A model generated the notes under the pieces. That model worked only from the letters and a program-made list of their open reading frames with translations. It had not been told where the DNA came from and ran no database searches. 64,000 bases of DNA from Enterobacter mori. Lineage in GTDB: Bacteria; Pseudomonadota; Gammaproteobacteria; Enterobacterales; Enterobacteriaceae. Every line of letters starts with the position of its first letter. The first letter of the stretch is position 1. Shown one piece after another: positions 20,063-29,200 of this stretch. Both the position numbers and the translations under genes were made by a program. Location: positions 3,410,001 through 3,474,000 of the forward strand of contig NZ_CP104285.1 in the NCBI RefSeq assembly GCF_025244905.1. The letters run 5' to 3'.

Positions 20063-20850
20063 CAGCCAATACTGAAGAAAACGAAGCGCAGCATCAGCTC
20101 ACCCGCAATCAGCAAGGCGCTGCCCAGCAGCATCGTGCCTCGCGCCGCTTTTAACCCTCCCGCAGCAAAGCAAAGCATGCCGACAACAGACACACACCAG
20201 CTCAGCAGATGCATGGTGCGTAATTTTTCCAGCATCTGTAATGGCGCGTGAGGGAAGGTCACCACAGTGTTGTCCATAGCAGCGATGTCGGCCAGCCAGA
20301 CGGGCTGCATCACCAGACGCACAAGCACCAGCAGCGTGATAATGACCACCGCCGCACGCAGAGTAGCCTGGGAACGCATCCCAACCGCCATGCAGGCTGA
20401 ACCGATAATCCCCACCGAGCCGATAAACAGCACCAGCGTGTTGATATGCTGCCACGTAACCACGGACGCATGCATGTAGATCTGCGCCATGCAGAACACA
20501 TCCACCAACCCGACAAAGCCCGCCATCGCCAGAAGCAGCCTCCAGCCTGGCTTTTTGGCGAACATCAGCAGCGTCGCGAGACCCAGCGCCGCCAGGTAAA
20601 GGCTGGCAAAGATAACCTCACGGCTCAGCCAGGAGCTGGAGACGTGGCGTAGCGCGTTGAGAGCATTTAGCGGATAGCCCATGTGCAGCGCCGAGGCGAG
20701 CAACCCGAGGCTTGCGAGCACAAACGCCCCGGCAGCAGGCAGAAGCGCGCTACGTTGCGAAGCATGCGCCCCACCGAACGCCAGCCAGAGCGTCACGCCT
20801 ACCGAGCCCTGCAGGAACAGCGTAAAAATCAGCAGCGGTAACTCATGCAT
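20062..20850 (-). CDS. DmsC-type membrane anchor subunit of DMSO-reductase-like enzyme
   Basis: The 262-residue hydrophobic protein has eight predicted membrane spans and begins MHELPLLIFTLFLQGSVGVT, typical of DmsC. The ATG at 20850 overlaps the 3' end of dmsB by 8 bases; an earlier in-frame start is not conserved. DmsC anchors DmsAB to the periplasmic face of the inner membrane and oxidises menaquinol. Conserved landmarks include SSWLSREVIFASLYLAALG and a second-helix glutamine-rich start. The paralogue identity (dms2) comes from the linked dmsA and dmsB genes. Confidence 0.88.
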   Translation of the reverse strand: MHELPLLIFTLFLQGSVGVTLWLAFGGAHASQRSALLPAAGAFVLASLGLLASALHMGYPLNALNALRHVSSSWLSREVIFASLYLAALGLATLLMFAKKPGWRLLLAMAGFVGLVDVFCMAQIYMHASVVTWQHINTLVLFIGSVGIIGSACMAVGMRSQATLRAAVVIITLLVLVRLVMQPVWLADIAAMDNTVVTFPHAPLQMLEKLRTMHLLSWCVSVVGMLCFAAGGLKAARGTMLLGSALLIAGELMLRFVFFSIG

Positions 20851-21472
20851 GACGTTTCCCCTCTTTCTCTGCACCCTGATGCGCTTTGATCACCAGATTC
20901 GGTTTTGTGATGGAAGAATCAGGCAAGCCTTTCACGTCACAGACCGCACCATACTTCGCCCGCAGTTCATCAATCGGCCCGAACTTAATTGCTTCGAGTG
21001 GACAGGTTGCCACACAGACAGGCTGCTCCCCCTTCGCCTGGAGATCCACGCAGAAATCGCATTTTGACATCTGCCCGGTTTGCTCGTTGAGCTGTGGCGC
21101 GCCGTAAGGGCATGACCATGCGCAGTAGCCGCAGCCGACGCACTTATCTGTATCAACGCGCACAATGCCGTCTCCCGGCCGCTTGTGCATCGCCGTGGTC
21201 GGACAGTTTTTAGTGCAGATGGGATCTGCACAGTGGTTACAGGAAATAGAGAGCGTGTAGGCAAACACGTTGTTGCTGACGCCGCCCTGCCCGGTTGGGA
21301 TGAAATTCCCGCCGTTGACTTCGTACACGCGACGGAAACGACGTCCGACCTCAAGGTTGTTTTTATCTTTGCATGCCACCTGGCAGGCCTTACAGCCCGA
21401 GCAGCGTGATGAGTCGATATAAAAGCCCAGCTGTTTGTCGCTCACCGGCGCGTAGTGCTTGAACTTACTCAT
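20843..21472 (-). CDS. DmsB-type iron-sulfur subunit
   Basis: The 209-residue protein is the four-cluster electron-transfer subunit. It has Cys groups CSGCKACQVACK (about 20-31), CNHCADPICTKNC (about 78-90), CVGCGYCAWSC (about 111-121) and CDFCVDLQAKGEQPVCVATC (about 138-157). These carry electrons from DmsC to the molybdenum site of DmsA. Its start overlaps the dmsA stop by 4 bases (ATGA), and its end overlaps dmsC, so all four genes are translationally coupled. Confidence 0.92.
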   Translation of the reverse strand: MSKFKHYAPVSDKQLGFYIDSSRCSGCKACQVACKDKNNLEVGRRFRRVYEVNGGNFIPTGQGGVSNNVFAYTLSISCNHCADPICTKNCPTTAMHKRPGDGIVRVDTDKCVGCGYCAWSCPYGAPQLNEQTGQMSKCDFCVDLQAKGEQPVCVATCPLEAIKFGPIDELRAKYGAVCDVKGLPDSSITKPNLVIKAHQGAEKEGKRHA

Positions 21473-23847
21473 GCTTTTGCTACCTCCACCAGCATGGTTT
21501 GATGTGAATTCCCTTTCGCCAGCGCGGTAATGCGGGCCGAGCTGAGCACGTTCGCGCAGCCGCCTTTATCCACCCCCCGCTCGTCCGGCTGCCACCAGGC
21601 GCCCGCCTGCATGGCTACAACACCCGGAATAATGCGCGGCGTCACCTCCGCGGGGATCTCACAGATGCCGCGCGCGTTATGAATACGCACGGTATCCCCC
21701 TGTGCAATGCCGCGCTTCTGCGCGTCCTGAGGGTTAATCCACAGCTTTTGCTGCTGCGCCTCAATTAACCACGGGTTGGCGTACTGGGTAGAGTTGGCGC
21801 GGTTTTTCCCTTTCCAGGTGATCAGCTGGAGCGGGAATGTTTTCGCCAGCTCGTCTTCCGGCCCTTCATGGGCAGGCACGTAGTGCGACAGCGCCGGAAT
21901 TTCCGGGTGCTGCATGTCGTACAGACGCTTTGAGAAGATCTCAATTTTTCCGGACGGCGTCGGGAACGGATGATTTTGCGGATCGCGAATATTGTCTTCA
22001 AAGGCGACGAACGGCGCACTTTTGAACAGGTGCTGACGCGTCTTCTGTAGCGTCGCGAAGTCCGGCAGGTTCTCATCCGGCATGGACAGCCGCGTCTGCT
22101 CCCAGATGTGCTCTATCCACGCCTTTTCGTCACGGCCTTCGCTGAATGCCGGTTCGACGTCAAGCTTAGCAGCGACCTCCCGCAGCCAGTCGTAGTCTGA
22201 ACGGCGTTCAAATTCAGGTTCAATCAGCTTTTCAGACAGGATCAGATAGCTTGCCGTGCCCCAGGTTTCGCCGATATTCCAGCGTTCCATGAAGCTGGTT
22301 TCCGGCAAAAGCAGGTCGGCGTATCTGGCGCTCGGCGTCATAAACAGATCGCTTGCGACGATAAACTCGATTTTCGACTCGTCTTCCAGGACACGGGTTG
22401 CCTGATGAAGATCCGGATTCTGGTTAGCCAGATAATTGCCCGCCAGCGAGAAGAGGATGCGGATATTGCTGTCCAGCTTTTCGGCATCCTTCAGGCCGAC
22501 TTCCGCGGTTACCTTAGAGGCATCGTCGGCGGCCTGCACCCAGTTCATCACCGAAATTTTGGCTTTGACCGGGTTGTCCGGCATCTCTGGCCCGGCCGCA
22601 AATTTGCGGTTTGCGCAGCCGCCATAGCCTGCCGCCCAGCCGCCTTTCACCCCGACGTTACCCGTTAGCGTGGCCAGTAACGTCGAGCCGCGCGCGGTGC
22701 GCTCGCCGCAGTTATGACGCTGCGGCCCCCAGCCCTGGATCAGCGCAGCGGGCGTCGTCGTGGCATAATCGCGCGCCAGCTGACGAATGGTCTGTGCAGG
22801 CACGTGGGTGATTTTCTCTGCCCACTCCGGCGTTTTCTCCACGCCATCTTTTGCACCGTTCAGGTAAGCCACCAGGGATTCATTGGCCGGAACACCTTCT
22901 GGCATGGCGTCTTCGTCAAAGCCCAGGGTATAGCGCTGAATAAAGTCGCGATCGTGCAGGTTCTCCGTGACGATCACGTACATCATCGCGTCCATCAGGG
23001 CATTGTCCGTTGAGGGAAGCAGCGGGATCCACTGGTCGGCAAGCGAGGACACCGTATCGGAATAGCGTGGGTCGACAACAATAAAGCGGGTACCGTTTTG
23101 CTTCATTTTCTGGAAGAAGTAGTTGCTGTGCCCAAAAATCGTTTCCGTCGGGTTATGTCCCCAGAGGATGACCAGTTTGGTGTCCAGCAGCGTGTCCAGC
23201 GAGCTGCCGCTGGCGGCGGTGCCGTAGGTATAGGGCGTTGCCGCTGCGGTGTTGCCCATACTGACCGAGTGATAGCTTTCGAGATAGCCGCCGGTTAAAT
23301 TCAGCAGACGACGAACCATTTTATCGCCGGAGAACGTTCCTCCAGAAACGGCCGTGCCAACATGCACATAGCGCGAGGACGCACCGTATTTTTGCGTAAT
23401 GGTTTTTAATTGATTCGCAATAAGCGTTGTGGCTTCATCCCAGGTAATACGCTCGAATTTTCCTTCGCCACGTTTACCCACGCGTTTCATTGGATATTTA
23501 AGCCGATCGGGATGATAAACAAATTTCCGATACGAGCGTCCACGAACGCAGGCGCGCATCACCGGCATCTGAAGATCCAGTTCATTATCCGGACGGGTGG
23601 AGATTCGTGTGACCACACCGTCGCTGACGTGCGCCCGAATATCGCATTTCCCGCCACAGTCAAAGGTGCTACAGGTTTGAATGACTTTTTCTTCGGGTGC
23701 GTCCACTGCCGCAGGCACTGTTGTCGTCTGCGCTTTTCCGGCTTTTACCACAAACGGCAGAGCGGCGAGCGCGGATCCAGCCTGAATAAAGTGACGCCGG
23801 GAGAGAGTGGGATTAAGACTCTCTCTCAGCTTCTTATTTTTTTTCAT
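21469..23847 (-). CDS. DmsA/YnfE-family molybdopterin oxidoreductase, Tat-exported
   Basis: The ATG at 23847, 8 bases after AAGGA, gives 792 residues; E. coli DmsA has 814. The twin-arginine signal SRRHFIQAGSALAALPF (residues 16-32) sends the folded enzyme to the periplasm. A [4Fe-4S] motif (CSTFDCGGKC, then RACVRGRS) precedes the bis-MGD domains. Molybdopterin-binding landmarks include ILWGHNPTETIFG, WKGKNRANSTQ and the C-terminal GDTVRIHNARG. It probably reduces DMSO, TMAO or other S- and N-oxides. The sequence is clearly different from E. coli DmsA, so the substrate is uncertain. It is first in a dmsABC-polyferredoxin operon behind an FNR box. Confidence 0.9.
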   Translation of the reverse strand: MKKNKKLRESLNPTLSRRHFIQAGSALAALPFVVKAGKAQTTTVPAAVDAPEEKVIQTCSTFDCGGKCDIRAHVSDGVVTRISTRPDNELDLQMPVMRACVRGRSYRKFVYHPDRLKYPMKRVGKRGEGKFERITWDEATTLIANQLKTITQKYGASSRYVHVGTAVSGGTFSGDKMVRRLLNLTGGYLESYHSVSMGNTAAATPYTYGTAASGSSLDTLLDTKLVILWGHNPTETIFGHSNYFFQKMKQNGTRFIVVDPRYSDTVSSLADQWIPLLPSTDNALMDAMMYVIVTENLHDRDFIQRYTLGFDEDAMPEGVPANESLVAYLNGAKDGVEKTPEWAEKITHVPAQTIRQLARDYATTTPAALIQGWGPQRHNCGERTARGSTLLATLTGNVGVKGGWAAGYGGCANRKFAAGPEMPDNPVKAKISVMNWVQAADDASKVTAEVGLKDAEKLDSNIRILFSLAGNYLANQNPDLHQATRVLEDESKIEFIVASDLFMTPSARYADLLLPETSFMERWNIGETWGTASYLILSEKLIEPEFERRSDYDWLREVAAKLDVEPAFSEGRDEKAWIEHIWEQTRLSMPDENLPDFATLQKTRQHLFKSAPFVAFEDNIRDPQNHPFPTPSGKIEIFSKRLYDMQHPEIPALSHYVPAHEGPEDELAKTFPLQLITWKGKNRANSTQYANPWLIEAQQQKLWINPQDAQKRGIAQGDTVRIHNARGICEIPAEVTPRIIPGVVAMQAGAWWQPDERGVDKGGCANVLSSARITALAKGNSHQTMLVEVAKA

Positions 23848-23899
23848 TGCTCGTTCCTTCAAATAAAAACGCATTCTCGTTTTTTTTCAGAACCGAACA

Positions 23900-23913
23900 T
23901 TGATAATTATCAA
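23900..23913. promoter_or_regulatory. FNR box upstream of dms2 operon
   Basis: TTGATAATTATCAA is a perfect match to the FNR consensus TTGAT-N4-ATCAA. Its centre is about 59 bases upstream of the dmsA ATG, in the short gap after pbpC. A class II placement (-41.5) would put the transcript start about 18 bases before the ATG. It indicates anaerobic activation. Confidence 0.85.
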
Positions 23914-23933
23914 GCCAACCCTTCTGGCTTATT

Positions 23934-26261
23934 TTAATAAGCCATTTCGAAATTCACCGTCGCTATTTGGCCTGTTTCATCCATTACTATTAATTGATAT
24001 TCCCCTGGCAAATATAATTTCAGTGAATATTTATAATAATGCCCCTCTAAAGGTTCGCCATTTAAAAACCACCATCGCTGCCCTTCTCCACCGCTGGTTG
24101 AGAGAGAAAGCGTTATTGTTGTCTCACCCGGAAGACGCTTGATGACGGCCCCCTCCCTGACCCCTGACAGCATAAGCGGCGCGATATTGCTGTTATCCAG
24201 AGGCGGGCAAACCGTTGATGCTGCCGGGAGCCGCGCCGCTCTTTTTTCCGCAGCGGGCAGCCACGGCTCCAGCGGCAGCGGCCAGACATCCAGGACTTTT
24301 TCTGTAGCATCCGGGCAATCTGCGGCCACGCGTTTGCCCGTTTTATCCAGCCAGACCGGGAAGCGAATACCGCGTATGCCTTCCTGTTCGGGCAGGAGCA
24401 GCGTGGGCGGTTCACTGCCTTCGAGCAGCCAGGTCGACAGGCGACGTCGACAGTTTTCGCTGCCTTCTGGCAGCGACTGCCCGCCCGGCCAGCAGATCAC
24501 GCCCCGCCCGACGCTCACCGGACGCGGATCGCGCGGCAGGCGGGCTTCGTCTACCGTTGAGCGCGACTGAAGCAGGTTATTGACCTGATTTAACAGCGGA
24601 ACCGCGCTGGCAAACCCAAACTGTCCCGCCACGGGCGTGCCGTCCGGTCGTCCGGTCCAGATGCCTATCACGTAACGAGCATTCAGACCGATGGCCCAGG
24701 CATCGCGGTAGCCGTAGCTGGTGCCGGTTTTCCACGCCAGAGGCGCAACCTGCGGTAGCGCATTATCCGGTAGCGGCTGCGCTTCATTGGCCAGAATACG
24801 GCGAATAATCCACGCCGAACCTGGTGACAACAGCGGACGTTCAGTCAGAGGATCGCCTGGCTGCAGGCGCAGCCTTCCCGCTTTACCGTGTCGGGCAAAG
24901 GCGCTGTAGGCCGCGGCAATATCCGCCAGCCGTGCGCCTGCCCCGCCGAGGATCAGGGAGAGATTTGGCTGCGCCCCAGCGGGCAGGATCAGCGGCAAGC
25001 CCGCGTTACTGAGCATCCCGGCAAACCGTTTTGGCCCGTAGGCTTCCAGAACCTGTACTGCGGGCAAGTTGAGGGAGCGCACCAGCGCTTCACTCATGCT
25101 GACCGGTCCGTGGAACCCGCTGTCAAAATTCCCAGGGCGATAATCACCGGTTTTTCTGGGAACGTCCTGGAGCAGCGAGGCGGGATGGATCAGGCCATCG
25201 TCCAGCGCCATACCGTAGATAAAGGGCTTTAACACCGATCCCGGGGATCGGATCGCATTGACCATATCCACGTGGCTGAAACGACTGTCATCGTTAATAT
25301 CCACCGATCCGACCCAGCCGCGCACTTTCATATCCGTATGATCAACGACGATCATCGCCAGCGAGCTACGCGCAGGAAGTCGGGACTTCCAGTTCATCGC
25401 CAGCTCTTCCAGCTGCCGCTGTAGCCGGGCATCCAGCGTGGTGACTATTTTCGTGTCGCGGCTTTTGCCGAGCATCATGCGCGCAAAGAGCGGTGCCAGC
25501 TGCGGCATCTGTCGGGGAGCCAGCCACACCGATTCTTCCCGCGATTCTTTGACCTGCTTCGCGGACCAAACGCCCTGCGTCACCATGCGGTCGAGGACTT
25601 TGTTGCGCGCCGCTTCAGCCCGTTCAGGCCAGCGGTCCGGACGTAAGCGGCTGGGTGCCTGCGGCAGCACCGCCAGCAGCGCCGCTTCGGAATAGCTGAG
25701 CTGCGATGGCGGTTTGCCGAGATAAGTCCAGCTTGCAGCCCCAACGCCCTGTAGCGTACCGCCAAAGGGGGCGCGGTTGAGATAGAGGGTGAGGATCTCG
25801 CGCTTGGAAAGATGCCACTCCAGCTGCATCGCCCGCCAGAGCTGGCGAACTTTGCCGCCAAAGGTACGCGGGTGCGGGTCCAGCAGACGCGCCACCTGCA
25901 TGGTGAGCGTGCTGCCGCCTGAGACAACTTTGCCGGAACTGAGATCCTGCCAGGCGGCGCGCAGAACAGAGAGCGGGTTTACGCCCGGATGTTCCCAGAA
26001 CCAGCGATCTTCATACTGGATCAGGGCCTCAAGGTAGCGCGGAGAAACCTCTTCGATGGTAACCGGGTAGCGCCAGATACCTTCACTGTCGGCGAAACGC
26101 CAGAGCGGTATGCCCTTCTCATCCACCACAACACGCGCGGGGTTAACCTCTTTCAGAGGCAACGGCCACAGGCGGTCGGCGACGATAATCAGCCCCCATA
26201 AAACGAGAAGCGCTCCCGCCAGCCAAAGCCAGCGGGAGCGTGTCAGACGAGCTATCTGCAT
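23934..26261 (-). CDS. pbpC: Penicillin-binding protein 1C
   Basis: The 775-residue protein matches E. coli PbpC (770). The ATG at 26261 follows the yfhM stop by one base (TAA-T-ATG); a TTG 15 bases upstream is less likely. One N-terminal membrane anchor (about 10-30) precedes the GT51 glycosyltransferase domain (YEDRWFWEHPGVNP, GGSTLTMQVARLL). The transpeptidase domain has SPGSVLK, SLN and KTGTSYG motifs, and a C-terminal BiPBP_C domain follows. PBP1C is thought to repair peptidoglycan and is paired with the alpha-2-macroglobulin YfhM. The final segment (TISLSLSTSGGEGQRWWFLN) is typical. Confidence 0.97.
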   Translation of the reverse strand: MQIARLTRSRWLWLAGALLVLWGLIIVADRLWPLPLKEVNPARVVVDEKGIPLWRFADSEGIWRYPVTIEEVSPRYLEALIQYEDRWFWEHPGVNPLSVLRAAWQDLSSGKVVSGGSTLTMQVARLLDPHPRTFGGKVRQLWRAMQLEWHLSKREILTLYLNRAPFGGTLQGVGAASWTYLGKPPSQLSYSEAALLAVLPQAPSRLRPDRWPERAEAARNKVLDRMVTQGVWSAKQVKESREESVWLAPRQMPQLAPLFARMMLGKSRDTKIVTTLDARLQRQLEELAMNWKSRLPARSSLAMIVVDHTDMKVRGWVGSVDINDDSRFSHVDMVNAIRSPGSVLKPFIYGMALDDGLIHPASLLQDVPRKTGDYRPGNFDSGFHGPVSMSEALVRSLNLPAVQVLEAYGPKRFAGMLSNAGLPLILPAGAQPNLSLILGGAGARLADIAAAYSAFARHGKAGRLRLQPGDPLTERPLLSPGSAWIIRRILANEAQPLPDNALPQVAPLAWKTGTSYGYRDAWAIGLNARYVIGIWTGRPDGTPVAGQFGFASAVPLLNQVNNLLQSRSTVDEARLPRDPRPVSVGRGVICWPGGQSLPEGSENCRRRLSTWLLEGSEPPTLLLPEQEGIRGIRFPVWLDKTGKRVAADCPDATEKVLDVWPLPLEPWLPAAEKRAARLPAASTVCPPLDNSNIAPLMLSGVREGAVIKRLPGETTITLSLSTSGGEGQRWWFLNGEPLEGHYYKYSLKLYLPGEYQLIVMDETGQIATVNFEMAY

Positions 26262-26262
26262 A

Positions 26263-29200
26263 TTACGGAACAACAATCAGCGGGCCACTGGCCGCACCCG
26301 TTGCCCGCCACTGCGGAACGTACATTGACTCCACCATCGGCACCGGCACCTGGTAGGTTCCCGGCGTCACGGCGCGCGCCAGATAGACCAGCGTGACCGG
26401 CTGACCTTCGTTTACCGGCACGGCAGCCACAAAGCGGTCATCGCGGAATTCCATATGCTGAATATCCGCCTGCTGCATCTGGCTGAGGAGATTCTGCACT
26501 TCGCTGCCGCTGTCCTGCAGGCTGGCGCTGCTGTTCGCCAGGTTCTGGTTTTCCAGCTCCAGACCTGCCGGGAGAAGATCCACCACCAGCGCATCCGGCA
26601 CGTTCTGGCTGGCTTTGACTTCCAGCCATACCAGCACCAGTTCACCGCTCTTCAGTGAAGAGAGTGACTTCGTGCTGCCATCCGTTGCCAGAATATGGCG
26701 TTCAACCTGCAGCACGTTAGACGTTGGCTGAGGGGCATATTCCGGATAACCGGTGCTGTCGAGGCGTACCCACAGCGGCGTTGTCCCGGTATTGGTGACC
26801 TGCAGTGCGCCAAGCTGGTCGCCGTTAACGTTTTGGATCTGCGATTTATCGCTGCTCAGCGCTTGTTCTGAAAGACTGGTCGTTGCCTGCCACGACCCCG
26901 ACAAGGTTTGCAGCGAACGTCCTGCCAGGAACAGCGCATTGCTCTCCTGCGTTGATAGCCAGCGCTGGCTGAAGGCCTCTTCAGACAGAGCATTCAGCAG
27001 CGTATTCTGCGCATCCGGCAGCAGCTTGTACTCTTCAAGAAGAGAGAGCATCAGCGCGTTATCGCGAAGCTGGCTGCCGTAATCGGCCATCCAGTTTTTG
27101 CTGTCGTTGCGCGGTGTTTTGAGCGCCAGATCCAGCGCCTGCTGGCTGCGTGGAGCATCGCCCATCAGTTTGAGCGCCATGCCCAGCTGCATCAATGGCA
27201 GACCGGATGCTGCCTGACCGTGGCGATCCCAGATTTCGCGCAGCGCGCCGAGCGGTGCTTTTTGCTGACGCGCCAGTACCAACGAAGCATAAGCCTGCAC
27301 GGCGAACTTGCTGGCCTGAGTATCGTCACTGTAGCGGATGGACATCATGCCCGGATCCTGCAGATAGCGCAGGAGTCGGTTATTAGCGTTGTTCACCGCA
27401 TCGGCAGGAACGCTGTAACCCTGCTCGCCTGCACGCACCAGAAAATCGGTGACATACGCGGTCAGCCAGTACTCTTCCGGACCATTTTTATCCCACAGGG
27501 CGAAACCACCGTCTTCACGCTGCATCTGCAGCAGACGGGAGATACCAATATCAATCGCTGCACGGCGCTTGTCGTCCGTATCACCTTTAATGCCAAGCGC
27601 CGAAAGCTGCGCCGCGTTGGTGTAGAGCGACGGGAACAGGCCACTGGTGGTCTGTTCCAGGCATCCGTACGGGTAAGCCTGCAGTTCACGAATGTAGCGC
27701 GCCAGATTCAATGGCGGTTTGCCGCTCAGCAGCAGTTGCCCCTGCAGGGTGGCAGGAGAAAAACCGTTGAGATGCTGCGCCGGTGCGGTCCAGGACTCTC
27801 CCGGGTTCAACATCGCGCCAGTGTTTACCGTCTGTGCCGGGAATGCAGGACGCACGCCGATTTTCGAGCTCTTCTGCTGCGGTGCGAAAGTCTCACCCGG
27901 AAGCTGCAGACCGGTTACCTGAGCCGTCACTTCACCGTCACCATAGCCCTCCAGCGCACGCACCGGAATAAAGATCGTACTGCGCACCCCCGGAGGCAGT
28001 TGAACCGGCTGCGGCTGTGAGCCTTCCAGCGACACTTTACCCGTTGTGGTTAAGGCCACGTTCAGCGTTTGCGGCCGGTCGGTCAGGTTGGTGAGGTCCA
28101 GCGTCAGCCGCGAAGTGTCTCCGCTTGCCAGGAAGCGTGGGGTATTAAGCTCGGTAATAATCGGCGCGGCGACAACCACCTTACTTTCACTGCTGCCGAA
28201 ATCATCTTCCGTCCAGGCTTGCGCCATTAGACGCAGCTCACCGTTAAAGTCCCCAATCGGCAGCGTAACAGTGCCCTCCCCGTTGGCATCCAGCGTGACC
28301 GGCTGTGCCTGTTGGGCAATAATGGTGACGTGGTTCACCGGCGGTTTGCCGCCGCGCTTGAGTTCATCTCCATCACCACCGAAGCGCAGCGCGGCCATAC
28401 GTCCCTGCCCTTCAATGACCTGGCCGTAGATATCGTAGATATCCGCGCCGTAGCGCTTCTGGCCGAAGAAAGCCTGCCACGGATCCGGCGTAACGTAGTC
28501 GGTAATGTTCAGCACGCCGCTGTCCACCGCCGAGACCAGGACGTTCACTTTCTGCGGCACGGCCCCCTCTTTCACGCTGGCTTTTACCTTCACAGAGAGC
28601 GTCTGGTTCGGACGCATTTTTTGCGGATTATCCAGCGCAATATTCAGACGGCGATTTTCGTCGCCCATCGGCAGATGCAGAAGTCCAACCGCACGTTTCG
28701 GCGTGGCGGATTTGGATTTATCGCCAGGACGCACCACCAGCGTGCTGAGATAGAGATCGTGACGTTTCCAGGCTTTATCTACCGGAATGGAGAGATCCAG
28801 CCCGTTTGCCGGTACGTCGATCTCTTTCCACCACAGCGGCCCTTCGCTGGATTCGATCATCGCATAGCCTTTGCCCGCAGCCGGCGCGGCAATGTGCAGA
28901 TTGATGGTATCGCCAGGCTGATAGGCTGGCTTATCCAGCTTCAGCGTCACGCGGTCAGGGCGCGCAGCCCCGGTGCCGTCGCTGTTATCCTGCCAGCTGT
29001 AGCCCGCCCAGAAACGCACGCTGCTGACCATCTCATCAGGCGCTTTCACTTCCAGACGGTATGAGCCCCACTCCACCGGGAAGGTGACTTTACCGGTTTC
29101 ATCGGCCTTAAGGCTAAGCTCCTGCTCGCCTTCGACCAGGTCTTTCTGATCAAACTGAGACTGCCAGCCTTCGCTCTCCGACCAGTTCCAGAAGTAGTCC

